Positions 1 to 6,172 of a DNA stretch of 6,261 bases are shown one piece after another. The stretch covers positions 1 to 6,261 of the forward strand of contig JABHOU010000110.1 of the NCBI GenBank assembly GCA_018695085.1, in the 5' to 3' direction. The position numbers were made by a program, and so were the translations under genes. This DNA is from Opitutia bacterium. GTDB taxonomy: Bacteria; Verrucomicrobiota; Verrucomicrobiia; Opitutales; Seribacteraceae. The notes under the pieces were generated by a model, which made no database searches, was not told the origin of the DNA, and saw only the letters and a list, made by a program, of their open reading frames with translations. The stretch's first letter is position 1. Every line of letters starts with the position of its first letter.

Positions 1-1
1 A

Positions 2-1096
2 AAACTGGATCCCAAGAAGAGCAACGATTACCAGAATTTCTCAAAGTTGATGGGCTGGTGCGAAAAAGCCACCAAGATGAGCGTTCGTACTAATGCCGAC
101 TCTCCGTCCCAAGTGGCCAATGCAATTGCTTTCGGGGCATCTGGGATTGGGCTCTGTCGTACCGAGCATATGTTTTTCGAGGGTAATCGGATCGACGCTA
201 TGCGCGAAATGATTTTGGCCGAGGAAGAAGATGCTCGCCGCAAGGCCCTAAAGAAGCTTTTGCCCTATCAGCGACGGGATTTTGCCGGAATTTTCAAGGC
301 TCTCGAAGGTCGTCCGGCTACCATCCGTTTGCTCGATCCGCCTCTTCATGAGTTTCTCCCTCATGATGAATCTGCTCAGCGTGGTCTTGCCAAAAAACTT
401 GGTGTTTCCTTAGCTTCGATAAAGAAGCGCGTAGAAGATCTTCACGAATTCAATCCTATGCTCGGTCACCGAGGCTGTCGTCTCGGCATTTCATACCCCG
501 AGGTTACGGAAATGCAGGCTCGGGCCATTTTCGAAGCTGCCGTTCAAGTGCAATCTACTGGAATCGACGTCAGTCCTGAAATCATGGTTCCGCTTGTGGG
601 TTTCCCCAGAGAGCTCGAGCTTCAGGTGGAAGTTATTCACCGGGTAGCCAAGGAGGTTTTTGCTGCCAAGGGAGCCAAGGTGAAGTATTTAGTGGGCACA
701 ATGATTGAAATCCCAAGAGCGGCCCTGACTGCCGACGAGATAGCCAAGACAGCCCAGTTCTTTAGTTTCGGGACAAACGATCTTACCCAGACTGCTCTGG
801 GTATGAGTCGCGATGACTCCGGGAGCTTCTTGTCGAATTATACTGAACTTGATATTTTGCCTCAAAACCCCTTCGCCAGTATCGACCAGAGTGGCGTTGG
901 CAAGCTCATGGAGTCCGGGGTAAGACTTGGCAGGAAAGGCCGGCGTAATATCAAGCTTGGAATCTGTGGAGAGCACGGAGGTGATCCCGAAAGCGTCAAG
1001 TTCTGTCATAAGATTGGTCTGCACTACGTCAGTTGTTCTCCTTATCGTGTGCCCACGGCTCGTCTTGCAGCCGCTCAAGCCGCAGTTCAAGGTTAA
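2..1096 (+). CDS. ppdK: Pyruvate, phosphate dikinase (PPDK), C-terminal part, 5' truncated by window edge
   Basis: Cytoplasmic enzyme that interconverts pyruvate, ATP and phosphate with phosphoenolpyruvate, AMP and pyrophosphate. Only the last 364 residues are visible; the frame is open from base 2, and full-length family members have about 870-900 residues. The missing part would carry the ATP-grasp domain and the swivelling phospho-histidine domain. What remains is the PEP/pyruvate-binding TIM barrel (PEP-utilisers C family). Recognisable motifs, in order, are GIGLCRTEHMFFEGNRI (about 146-196), RLLDPPLHEFLP, NPMLGHRGCRL, GTMIEIPRAALTADE, FFSFGTNDLTQTALG and CGEHGGDP. By motif these carry the family's substrate-binding arginines, the metal- and substrate-binding Glu, Asn and Asp, and the catalytic acid Cys (TGT at 965-967). 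The C terminus, SCSPYRVPTARLAAAQAA, is typical and complete, ending in TAA. The barrel shows no broken motif, so the enzyme is probably functional. The in-frame TTG/ATG at 47-52 is internal, not the start. PEP synthase and PTS enzyme I share this barrel, but the CRTEHMFF and FCHKIGLHYVSCSP strings point to PPDK. Confidence 0.96.
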   Translation, partial: KLDPKKSNDYQNFSKLMGWCEKATKMSVRTNADSPSQVANAIAFGASGIGLCRTEHMFFEGNRIDAMREMILAEEEDARRKALKKLLPYQRRDFAGIFKALEGRPATIRLLDPPLHEFLPHDESAQRGLAKKLGVSLASIKKRVEDLHEFNPMLGHRGCRLGISYPEVTEMQARAIFEAAVQVQSTGIDVSPEIMVPLVGFPRELELQVEVIHRVAKEVFAAKGAKVKYLVGTMIEIPRAALTADEIAKTAQFFSFGTNDLTQTALGMSRDDSGSFLSNYTELDILPQNPFASIDQSGVGKLMESGVRLGRKGRRNIKLGICGEHGGDPESVKFCHKIGLHYVSCSPYRVPTARLAAAQAAVQG

Positions 1097-1109
1097 TCAA
1101 CATTGAAAT

Positions 1110-1139
1110 TTGGCTTTAAGCCTGAAAACTTCTTATATT
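1110..1139 (+). promoter_or_regulatory. Candidate sigma-70-type promoter for hflX
   Basis: TTGGCT (1110-1115, 4/6 match to TTGACA) and TATATT (1134-1139, 5/6 match to TATAAT) are separated by 18 bp. The implied start site, near 1146, would fall inside the 5' arm of the ppdK terminator hairpin. A small palindrome, GGCTT-T-AAGCC (1112-1122), overlaps the -35 box and could be an operator or chance. The call rests only on consensus matching, although hflX does need a promoter here if the terminator is efficient. Confidence 0.35.
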
Positions 1140-1141
1140 TT

Positions 1142-1183
1142 AGCGGGTCGGTCTCCTTTGCGAGGTCGACCCGCTTTCATTTT
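1142..1183 (+). terminator. Rho-independent terminator after ppdK
   Basis: A perfect 9-bp stem (AGCGGGTCG at 1142-1150 with CGACCCGCT at 1167-1175) continues inward through five more pairs, two of them G-U (GTCTC with GAGGT), closing on a 6-nt loop. This gives a 14-bp GC-rich hairpin. The run after it, TT-C-A-TTTT (to 1183), is T-rich but interrupted. It lies 45 nt past the ppdK stop and ends only 11 nt before the hflX TTG start. Confidence 0.85.
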
Positions 1184-1194
1184 CGAGGTTTTCA

Positions 1195-2499
1195 TTGGGC
1201 TGTTCGACTCCCGTGTTTGAGGTAAGCGAAAAGCCCAGACGAGTGGAGCGGGCCTTTTTGGTTTCGGTCGTCAGGCACAAGGAAGAGGAGGCACGGGCAT
1301 TCTCTTTGCTGGATGAGTTGAAGGAGCTTGTGGAGAACCTTGGCATCGAGGTTATCGGTTCCAATTTAGCTCGGGCTCGAAAAACTTATCCGAAGTTTCT
1401 GCTTGGCAAGGGCAAGGTTCAGGAAATCCTTGACCTTGCGCAGGCTTCCGATTGCGACGTCATTGTTTTTGATAATGAACTGACTCCGGGGCAGCAGAGG
1501 AATTGGGAAAAAGAAAGCAAGGGAGCGGTAATCGATAGGCACGAGGTAATCATTGATGTGTTTGCTGATCGCGCCCAAACTCGCGAAGCCGTTCTGCAAG
1601 TGGAGTTGGCTCGCCTCGAATACTCCTTACCTCGCCTTCGTCGGGCATGGACTCACCTCGGTAGGCAGCGTGGGGGCGGGGTTACCCAGCGTGGCGAGGG
1701 AGAGGCTCAAATCGAGTTGGACCAACGTATGGTTCGAGACAAGATAGCTTCAACCAAACGAGAACTCGTTCAGGTGATTCGCCAACGTGCCGTGAGCCGT
1801 AAGCGCCGTCGCCGAGTGCCCGTGCCGACCGCATCCATCGTTGGTTATACCAACGCTGGGAAATCCACGTTGCTCAACAAATTGACCGGCTCCGACATCT
1901 ATGTCGCGGACAAGCTTTTCGCCACTTTGGATCCGACCAGTCGAAAAATGACTTTGCCTTCCGGTCGCGGACTGGTCCTCACGGATACGGTCGGTTTCGT
2001 AAGGAATCTACCACACCGTTTGGTGGACGCGTTCAAGGCGACGCTCGAGGAGGCTTTAGTCGCCGATTTCCTCGTTCATGTGGTTGACCTTTCTTCGGGG
2101 GAGACCGTTGAACAAATGGAGACGACGCTTGAGGTCCTCGACGAATTGGGGATTGTTGAAAAAAAGATCATCACCGTTTTCAACAAGGTCGATTTGGTAG
2201 ATGACGAGATCGAGCGTGCGTCTGCCCGTTTTAAAGTGCCCGACGCCATCTTCGTAAGTGCTACGACGGGGGAAGGATTGGAGGACTTGACTACTGTTTT
2301 TGAGGATACATTGAGGGAAGGTTTCGTGGAGCGAGAATATCTTGTGCCTCACGATCGCTATGATCTGGTTGCTCGACTTCGTCGGGCAGGTTCCATACGA
2401 AAGGAAGAATCAAACGAAAACGGGGTTCTCCTATTGGCTAGCCCTGCAGATTCGTTAATCCCCGTTATGGAAGCGTTTCGTTCCAAACACGGACCTTAG
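1195..2499 (+). CDS. hflX: GTPase HflX, ribosome-splitting/rescue factor
   Basis: HflX proteins bind the 50S subunit and split stalled or hibernating 70S ribosomes in a GTP-dependent way, notably during heat or antibiotic stress. The 434-residue product is close to the usual family length (E. coli about 426). The N-terminal nucleotide-binding-like domain (about 20-125) carries the GKGKV and ELTPGQQRN motifs. A helical segment follows, with VELARLEYSLPRLRRAW (136-152) and the glycine-rich GGGVTQRGEGEAQIELDQRM, a variant of the commoner GPGE.QLE.DRR form. A basic linker (RKRRRR, 202-207) leads into the G domain: G1 GYTNAGKS (217-224), G2 Thr244 in FATLDPTSR, G3 DTVGF (264-268), G4 NKVD (330-333), G5 SAT (355-357). 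All are intact. The TTG at 1195 has GAGG (1185-1188) at 6-nt spacing. A GTG at 1213, giving VFEVSEKPRRVERAFL, is an equally family-like start but lacks a good ribosome-binding site. The gene converges on the next one, with a 33-nt gap. Confidence 0.95.
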   Translation: MGCSTPVFEVSEKPRRVERAFLVSVVRHKEEEARAFSLLDELKELVENLGIEVIGSNLARARKTYPKFLLGKGKVQEILDLAQASDCDVIVFDNELTPGQQRNWEKESKGAVIDRHEVIIDVFADRAQTREAVLQVELARLEYSLPRLRRAWTHLGRQRGGGVTQRGEGEAQIELDQRMVRDKIASTKRELVQVIRQRAVSRKRRRRVPVPTASIVGYTNAGKSTLLNKLTGSDIYVADKLFATLDPTSRKMTLPSGRGLVLTDTVGFVRNLPHRLVDAFKATLEEALVADFLVHVVDLSSGETVEQMETTLEVLDELGIVEKKIITVFNKVDLVDDEIERASARFKVPDAIFVSATTGEGLEDLTTVFEDTLREGFVEREYLVPHDRYDLVARLRRAGSIRKEESNENGVLLLASPADSLIPVMEAFRSKHGP

Positions 2500-2523
2500 C
2501 CCATCCTGCCTTGAAGTGAACGG

Positions 2524-2546
2524 CAACTATTGCTAGCTGTTTTTTT
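2524..2546 (+). terminator. Weak candidate terminator after hflX
   Basis: CAACTA (2524-2529), loop TTGC, then TAGCTG (2534-2539) forms a 6-bp stem with one A-C mismatch, followed at once by seven T residues (2540-2546). It starts 25 nt past the hflX stop and overlaps the 3' end of the convergent small gene. The stem is short and AU-rich, so it may be inefficient. No comparable signal is visible on the minus strand for the opposing gene. Confidence 0.35.
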
Positions 2547-2778
2547 GGCGAAGCCAGTCTACCCAAGTTACCCTCAGCATTCCGACGGCGAGCCAGAACA
2601 CTCCCGTAATGCAGAACGAGGTATAGGATGCGACCAAGCCAATCATGTCGGGATCGTTCGACGGTACGTGAGACTTGAATACCTCACGCATGAAAAAAAA
2701 GAAAGCCACCGTTAGAATAGCATCTATGACGCGACCGTTTCTTGATATCAGCTTAGTTTCTTGTTGTTCTTCGCTCAT
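2533..2778 (-). CDS. Small two-helix membrane protein of unknown function
   Basis: I do not recognise a named family. The 81-residue product has a hydrophilic start (MSEEQQETKLISRNGR), a first hydrophobic helix (about 17-34, with the run AFFFF), a short polar loop (KSHVPSNDPD), a second hydrophobic helix (about 45-69, MIGLVASYTSFCITGVFW within it) and a basic tail (DWLRQK). By the positive-inside rule both ends would face the cytoplasm, making a membrane hairpin. The ATG at 2778 is the only possible start: an in-frame TGA lies 14 codons upstream and no other start codon intervenes. There is no Shine-Dalgarno site just before it. It lies 55 nt downstream of gcvP on the same strand with no clear terminator between, so co-transcription is likely. 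Its function cannot be tied to glycine cleavage from sequence. The coherent membrane-hairpin pattern and the close packing between genes favour a real gene. Confidence 0.65.
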   Translation of the reverse strand: MSEEQQETKLISRNGRVIDAILTVAFFFFMREVFKSHVPSNDPDMIGLVASYTSFCITGVFWLAVGMLRVTWVDWLRQKNS

Positions 2779-2783
2779 TGGAT

Positions 2784-2835
2784 AGGAGGATGAAAATGTT
2801 AGGATGTTGCCAGTGGGTCAAACCTTATCCTCCTT
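2784..2835 (-). promoter_or_regulatory. Structured gcvP/small-gene junction: strong ribosome-binding site in an 8-bp inverted repeat
   Basis: On the minus strand the gcvP stop overlaps TAAGGAGG, a near-perfect Shine-Dalgarno site (2835-2829). Seven nt later comes a TTG (2821-2819) that opens a 22-codon frame ending at 2753, out of frame with both neighbours and overlapping the start of the small membrane gene. The same AGGAGGAT (2834-2827) is exactly complementary to ATCCTCCT (2791-2784), 5 nt upstream of that gene's ATG. The two could form an 8-bp hairpin hiding the site. Whether this is a leader peptide, a coupling device or coincidence cannot be decided here. Confidence 0.3.
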
Positions 2836-5800
2836 AATTTACCTGACTCAATATGAGTTGCTTGATTTCGCTAATGGATAGTTTGAGTAGTTCGGAGGCA
2901 GCCATCCGGTTGCTCGGGATGGCGGGAAGTAAATCCAATCTTTCCCTTAGGATCAAATTGCGGTTGGCCGCGACTTCGTCCACGCGATCGATGGGAGTGA
3001 AGTGGGGGGCGGAAGCAAGGGCTTGCGGGCATTCGCGAATAATTTCGCGGATAGCGATTACTGATTCGGCAAACCGATCCAATTCCGCTTTGGTGTAACT
3101 CTCGGTTGGCTCGATCATCAAGCCGTAGACCTCCGGAAAAGCCACGGTGGGGGCGTGGAAACCGAAATCCAGAAACAGCTTGCCTACCTGCGGTATGGCT
3201 TGTGATCTGGGAATTCCCGCAGCCTCCATGCTCGCAAAATCCTCTTCATTCAGGGTGAGGATGAACTCGTGCATGCGAGGAGTGCCGATGGCGCCTGTAG
3301 GCAGGGTAGGGTAGCTTTTCCCCAGCTTTTCGAATAGATAGCGTGAAGAAAGTACGGCTAGAGCGGACATTCGGGGCACACCTTCTTTCCCCAAGCGCAG
3401 CAGATAGGCCAGTGCCCTTACTTTGTGTCCGAAGTTTCCGTGGTGACGATGAAAGGATCCAATCGACTTCTCGGTACGAACTTGGCGCAGCAATCCATCT
3501 TCGTTTCTCACCACCTGCGTGCCGGGCAAGTACTCGGCCAAACATTGCGAAACTGCCACGATTGCATCCCCCGGACCTCCTCCGCCATGAGGGATGGTCC
3601 AAGTCTTGTGGAGGTTGTTGTGTACGGCGTCGACTCCCAGAGTTCCCAAGTCTACTTGGCCTGCGATGGCGTTCATGTTTGCACCATCCATGTATACGAG
3701 ACCTCCCGCAGCATGTACCTTGTCGGCGATTGCCTTGAAATCAGTCTCGAAGACACCCGAGGTGTTGGGGTTGGTTATCATTACGCCGCAGAGGCGTTTG
3801 CCGTGAGTGGCGAGCTTGTTGTCAAAGTCTTCGGGATCAACTCGTCCGTCAGGCAAGGCTTCCAAATGCACGATGCCGGTCGCCGGGTCGAAGCCTGCCA
3901 TGACGGCTGTGGCAAAATTGGTGCCATGAGCGGATTTTGGAATGAACACGACATCGCGATCATTATCGAGGCGGTCCCGATGGTAGGCTTGAAAAAGCTT
4001 CAGTCCGACGAGTTCTCCTTGCGCTCCCGCCACCGGCTGAGTGGTTACTGCGGGCAAACCGGTGATTTTTGCAAACCACTCCTGGATGGCATAAAGAACC
4101 TCTAGCGGTCCTTGGACGTCTTCGACGGGAGCCTGTGGGTGAGCCTCGGAAAAACCAGGAAGTCCCGCTGCCCAATCGTTCACCAAGGGGTTGTACTTCA
4201 TGGTGCAGGAACCCAGAGGATAGCAGGCGTCGTCGGGGCTGACGTTTAGCTCGGCGAGCTTCCCGTAGTAGTCGCGAATCTCAGTCTCGGGAATCTCGGG
4301 CAACCCTGTTGGTCCTTGACGAAGTTGATTTGCTGGAATCTCCGGGAGAGGGACCGAAGCAGTCTCTGAGGCCGGGAAGATGCCCTCGAAGAAGGATACT
4401 AGCTTTTCGAGATCTTCTTCTGTCGTCAGGTCATTGAAGGATATTTTCAATAGGTTTGTTCGGGAATCTCCTCGTACTCGCTCGGATACGTCGATGCCGA
4501 CGTGAAGATCAGCCTCGCGTCCTAGGGCAATGACCTCGGAGACGGGTTTGTCGAGTTGGAGGAGCGCCTCGTTGAAGAAGGGGGTTTCAGGAAAGGCGAG
4601 TGATATGCCTTGCTTGGCGATGAGCCGAATGACTGTCCCGATTGCATTGGAACGAGCAGAGGTAACGGCCTCCGCCATGCCGCTTTCACCCTTGGCCAGG
4701 GTGGCGGCTCCGGCCAAGGTTGCGAGAAAAGCTTGGTTGGAGCATACGTTGGACGTCGCTTTCTCTTTTCGTATGTGTTGTTCCCGAGTGGAGAGAACCA
4801 TCACCAGGCATTCGCGACCATTCTCATCCTTCGCCTTACCGACAAAGCGTCCGGGAGTTGCTCGCACCATATTGCGAACCTTGTCGTTGTGACGTGCGGC
4901 AAACACGCCCAGCCCCGGACCTCCGAAGTTTGGTCGAATTGCCATATGCTGGGCCTCGCCCGCCAGAAAATCAGCTCCTTCCTCACCGAATTCGGACGGT
5001 GGCTTGAGTCCACCGGCGGCTAGAAGCATCGAATCGACACAGGCTACGGACTTGACTCCCAAGTCACGGGCAAGGTCTGTCAATTCATCCACCTCTTCGA
5101 GTAGGCCTAAACTGTTCACCTGAGGGAACACGATGCACGGGAGCTCGTCCCCGAGGCTTTCGGCTTGTTGGCGAAGGGCGGGAAGATCTATCGTGCCTGT
5201 TGATGGATCGATGGCGGCGAAGGCAAGGGAAATATCCGTATCGGTTGTCAGCGTGCGTAGAACTTCCAAATCTTCCGGGAAGAGCGTTTCGGCGACGATG
5301 GCAGTTGAGGAACCTCTCTTCAGCCGAATGGCACAGCAGATGGCCTCGAAGATGGCCATGGAACGATCGTACAGGGAAGAGTTCACCGCCTCGAATCCGG
5401 TGAGGGCACTCATTACGCACTGATAAATCCAGTGCGTCATCAAGGTCCCTTGGCTGCGTTCCGGTTGGTAGGGCGTGTAGGAGGTGGTGAGAGGCCTAAG
5501 GTTCGAAACGTAGGAGACCACGGGATGGACTTGCCAAGAGGGTAGACCATCTCCGATGAACGAGGTTCTCAGGTTCGTTTTTTCCGATATTTCGTGAAGG
5601 CGAGCCTGTAACTCTTGATAGGACAGTTCATCCGGTAAATCTGGTAAACCCGAAAACCGAACCTCCCCGGAAACATGCGCGAAAAGGTCATCGAGTTTTT
5701 CAACGCCCACTGTTTTGAGCATGGATTTTACGTCTTCCTCGGATGCGGAAACGTAATGCCGGGTAAGTTCTCTCGGGAACTCATTCGGGTCATATCCGAG

Positions 5801-5866
5801 TGGAGGTGGCTGGCTGCCTGAAATTGCGTGTGGTGATTCAGCTGTCATTTGGCTCATTGATGGCAA
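2834..5866 (-). CDS. gcvP: Glycine dehydrogenase (decarboxylating), single-chain P-protein of the glycine cleavage system
   Basis: PLP-dependent cytoplasmic enzyme that decarboxylates glycine and transfers the aminomethyl group to lipoyl-GcvH. The 1010-residue product has two homologous halves. The N-terminal, PLP-less half (about 34-497) shows RHYVSASEEDVKSML, SYTPYQPERSQGTL (129-142), FGGPGLGVFAAR (314-325) and REQHIRKEKATSNVCSNQA (361-379). The C-terminal catalytic half (about 530-974) shows YPLGSCTMKYNP (549-560), SAHGTN (645-650, the cofactor-stacking His is 647), TNPNTSGVFE (698-707), DGAN and NLHKTWTIPHGGGGPG (751-766), with PLP-lysine Lys754. MKYNP in place of the MKLNA of E. coli GcvP, together with the overall motif pattern, resembles separate GcvPA and GcvPB subunits fused through a Pro-rich linker (about 497-530). 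The TTG at 5866 has AAGG at 9-nt spacing and an in-frame TAA just upstream; ATGs at 5857 and 5848 are alternatives. A tail of about 36 residues follows the usual GcvPB end. gcvT and gcvH are absent from the window. Confidence 0.96.
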   Translation of the reverse strand: MPSMSQMTAESPHAISGSQPPPLGYDPNEFPRELTRHYVSASEEDVKSMLKTVGVEKLDDLFAHVSGEVRFSGLPDLPDELSYQELQARLHEISEKTNLRTSFIGDGLPSWQVHPVVSYVSNLRPLTTSYTPYQPERSQGTLMTHWIYQCVMSALTGFEAVNSSLYDRSMAIFEAICCAIRLKRGSSTAIVAETLFPEDLEVLRTLTTDTDISLAFAAIDPSTGTIDLPALRQQAESLGDELPCIVFPQVNSLGLLEEVDELTDLARDLGVKSVACVDSMLLAAGGLKPPSEFGEEGADFLAGEAQHMAIRPNFGGPGLGVFAARHNDKVRNMVRATPGRFVGKAKDENGRECLVMVLSTREQHIRKEKATSNVCSNQAFLATLAGAATLAKGESGMAEAVTSARSNAIGTVIRLIAKQGISLAFPETPFFNEALLQLDKPVSEVIALGREADLHVGIDVSERVRGDSRTNLLKISFNDLTTEEDLEKLVSFFEGIFPASETASVPLPEIPANQLRQGPTGLPEIPETEIRDYYGKLAELNVSPDDACYPLGSCTMKYNPLVNDWAAGLPGFSEAHPQAPVEDVQGPLEVLYAIQEWFAKITGLPAVTTQPVAGAQGELVGLKLFQAYHRDRLDNDRDVVFIPKSAHGTNFATAVMAGFDPATGIVHLEALPDGRVDPEDFDNKLATHGKRLCGVMITNPNTSGVFETDFKAIADKVHAAGGLVYMDGANMNAIAGQVDLGTLGVDAVHNNLHKTWTIPHGGGGPGDAIVAVSQCLAEYLPGTQVVRNEDGLLRQVRTEKSIGSFHRHHGNFGHKVRALAYLLRLGKEGVPRMSALAVLSSRYLFEKLGKSYPTLPTGAIGTPRMHEFILTLNEEDFASMEAAGIPRSQAIPQVGKLFLDFGFHAPTVAFPEVYGLMIEPTESYTKAELDRFAESVIAIREIIRECPQALASAPHFTPIDRVDEVAANRNLILRERLDLLPAIPSNRMAASELLKLSISEIKQLILSQVN

Positions 5867-6172
5867 GAGTCTTTACCTTTTTTCGCTTGGACGTAACGAG
5901 AAATTATTCACATCTTTGAAATTAATTCTTTTTTAAGACAAGCTACTTAGGTTGAGTCGTAATAATATGCATCGGTCGGCGTATTCTTTCTCGTTGAAAA
6001 AAGTCCATCTTTCTGGAAAATCCATACCATATGTCTACCAACGGATTCATAACTTTAACCTTGTGCAAAGCTAGCCTTAAGCCAAGCATTCATGCTTTTA
6101 TTCCAATTGTATTCTTCTCTTAAGTCCTGAGCTCCCACACAGATCATCTCTTTCCGCTAACCAAATTACGCC
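5867..6172. other. AT-rich divergent intergenic region between gcvP and the GYF_2 gene
   Basis: About 306 bp with no supportable gene, which must hold the promoters for gcvP (leftward) and the GYF_2 gene (rightward). Promoter-like hexamers occur, for example TTGTCT (minus, 5941-5936) and -10-like AATAAT (minus) near 5907, but no well-spaced pair stands out on either strand. Two inverted repeats are visible: AACGAGAAA (5895-5903) with TTTCTCGTT (5987-5995), and the short palindrome AAGCAT-TC-ATGCTT (6084-6097) followed by TTATT. No tandem glycine-riboswitch architecture could be recognised before gcvP. Confidence 0.6.
6084..6097. repeat. Short perfect inverted repeat AAGCAT-TC-ATGCTT
   Basis: A 6+6 bp perfect inverted repeat with a 2-nt centre. 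As RNA it would fold as 5 bp closing a 4-nt loop, followed by TTATT. It sits 75 nt upstream of the GYF_2 gene start. It could be a protein-binding palindrome, a weak terminator-like hairpin, or chance in AT-rich DNA. Confidence 0.35.

Noticed and set aside
47..52. TTG/ATG at 47-52 as the start of a short PPDK-like protein
   Set aside because: The frame is open to the window start and the upstream residues (ending YQNFSK) read naturally into the PPDK barrel, so the gene simply begins outside the window.
689..1090. 133-codon minus-strand frame opposite ppdK
   Set aside because: Antisense to conserved PPDK motifs, with no family resemblance; a shadow frame.
2056..2352. 98-codon minus-strand frame opposite the HflX G domain
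   Set aside because: It mirrors conserved G-domain coding sequence and has no motif of its own.
2530..2715. 61-codon plus-strand frame after hflX
   Set aside because: It has no ribosome-binding site, the product is low-complexity and polar, and it is antisense to the more convincing two-helix membrane gene.
3425..4105. Open frame of 226 codons on the plus strand, opposite gcvP
   Set aside because: It lies wholly antisense to the well-conserved catalytic half of gcvP, its protein shows no recognisable motif, and long antisense frames are expected opposite a GC-balanced conserved gene.
4277..4378. Possible frameshift or split between the two halves of gcvP
   Set aside because: The frame is continuous through the linker, with both halves complete and in frame, so a true fusion is the simpler reading.
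5867..6000. Possible glycine riboswitch upstream of gcvP
   Set aside because: Glycine riboswitches commonly precede gcv genes, but the roughly 130 nt upstream are AT-rich and I could not find the conserved paired aptamer elements. A covariance-model search would settle it.
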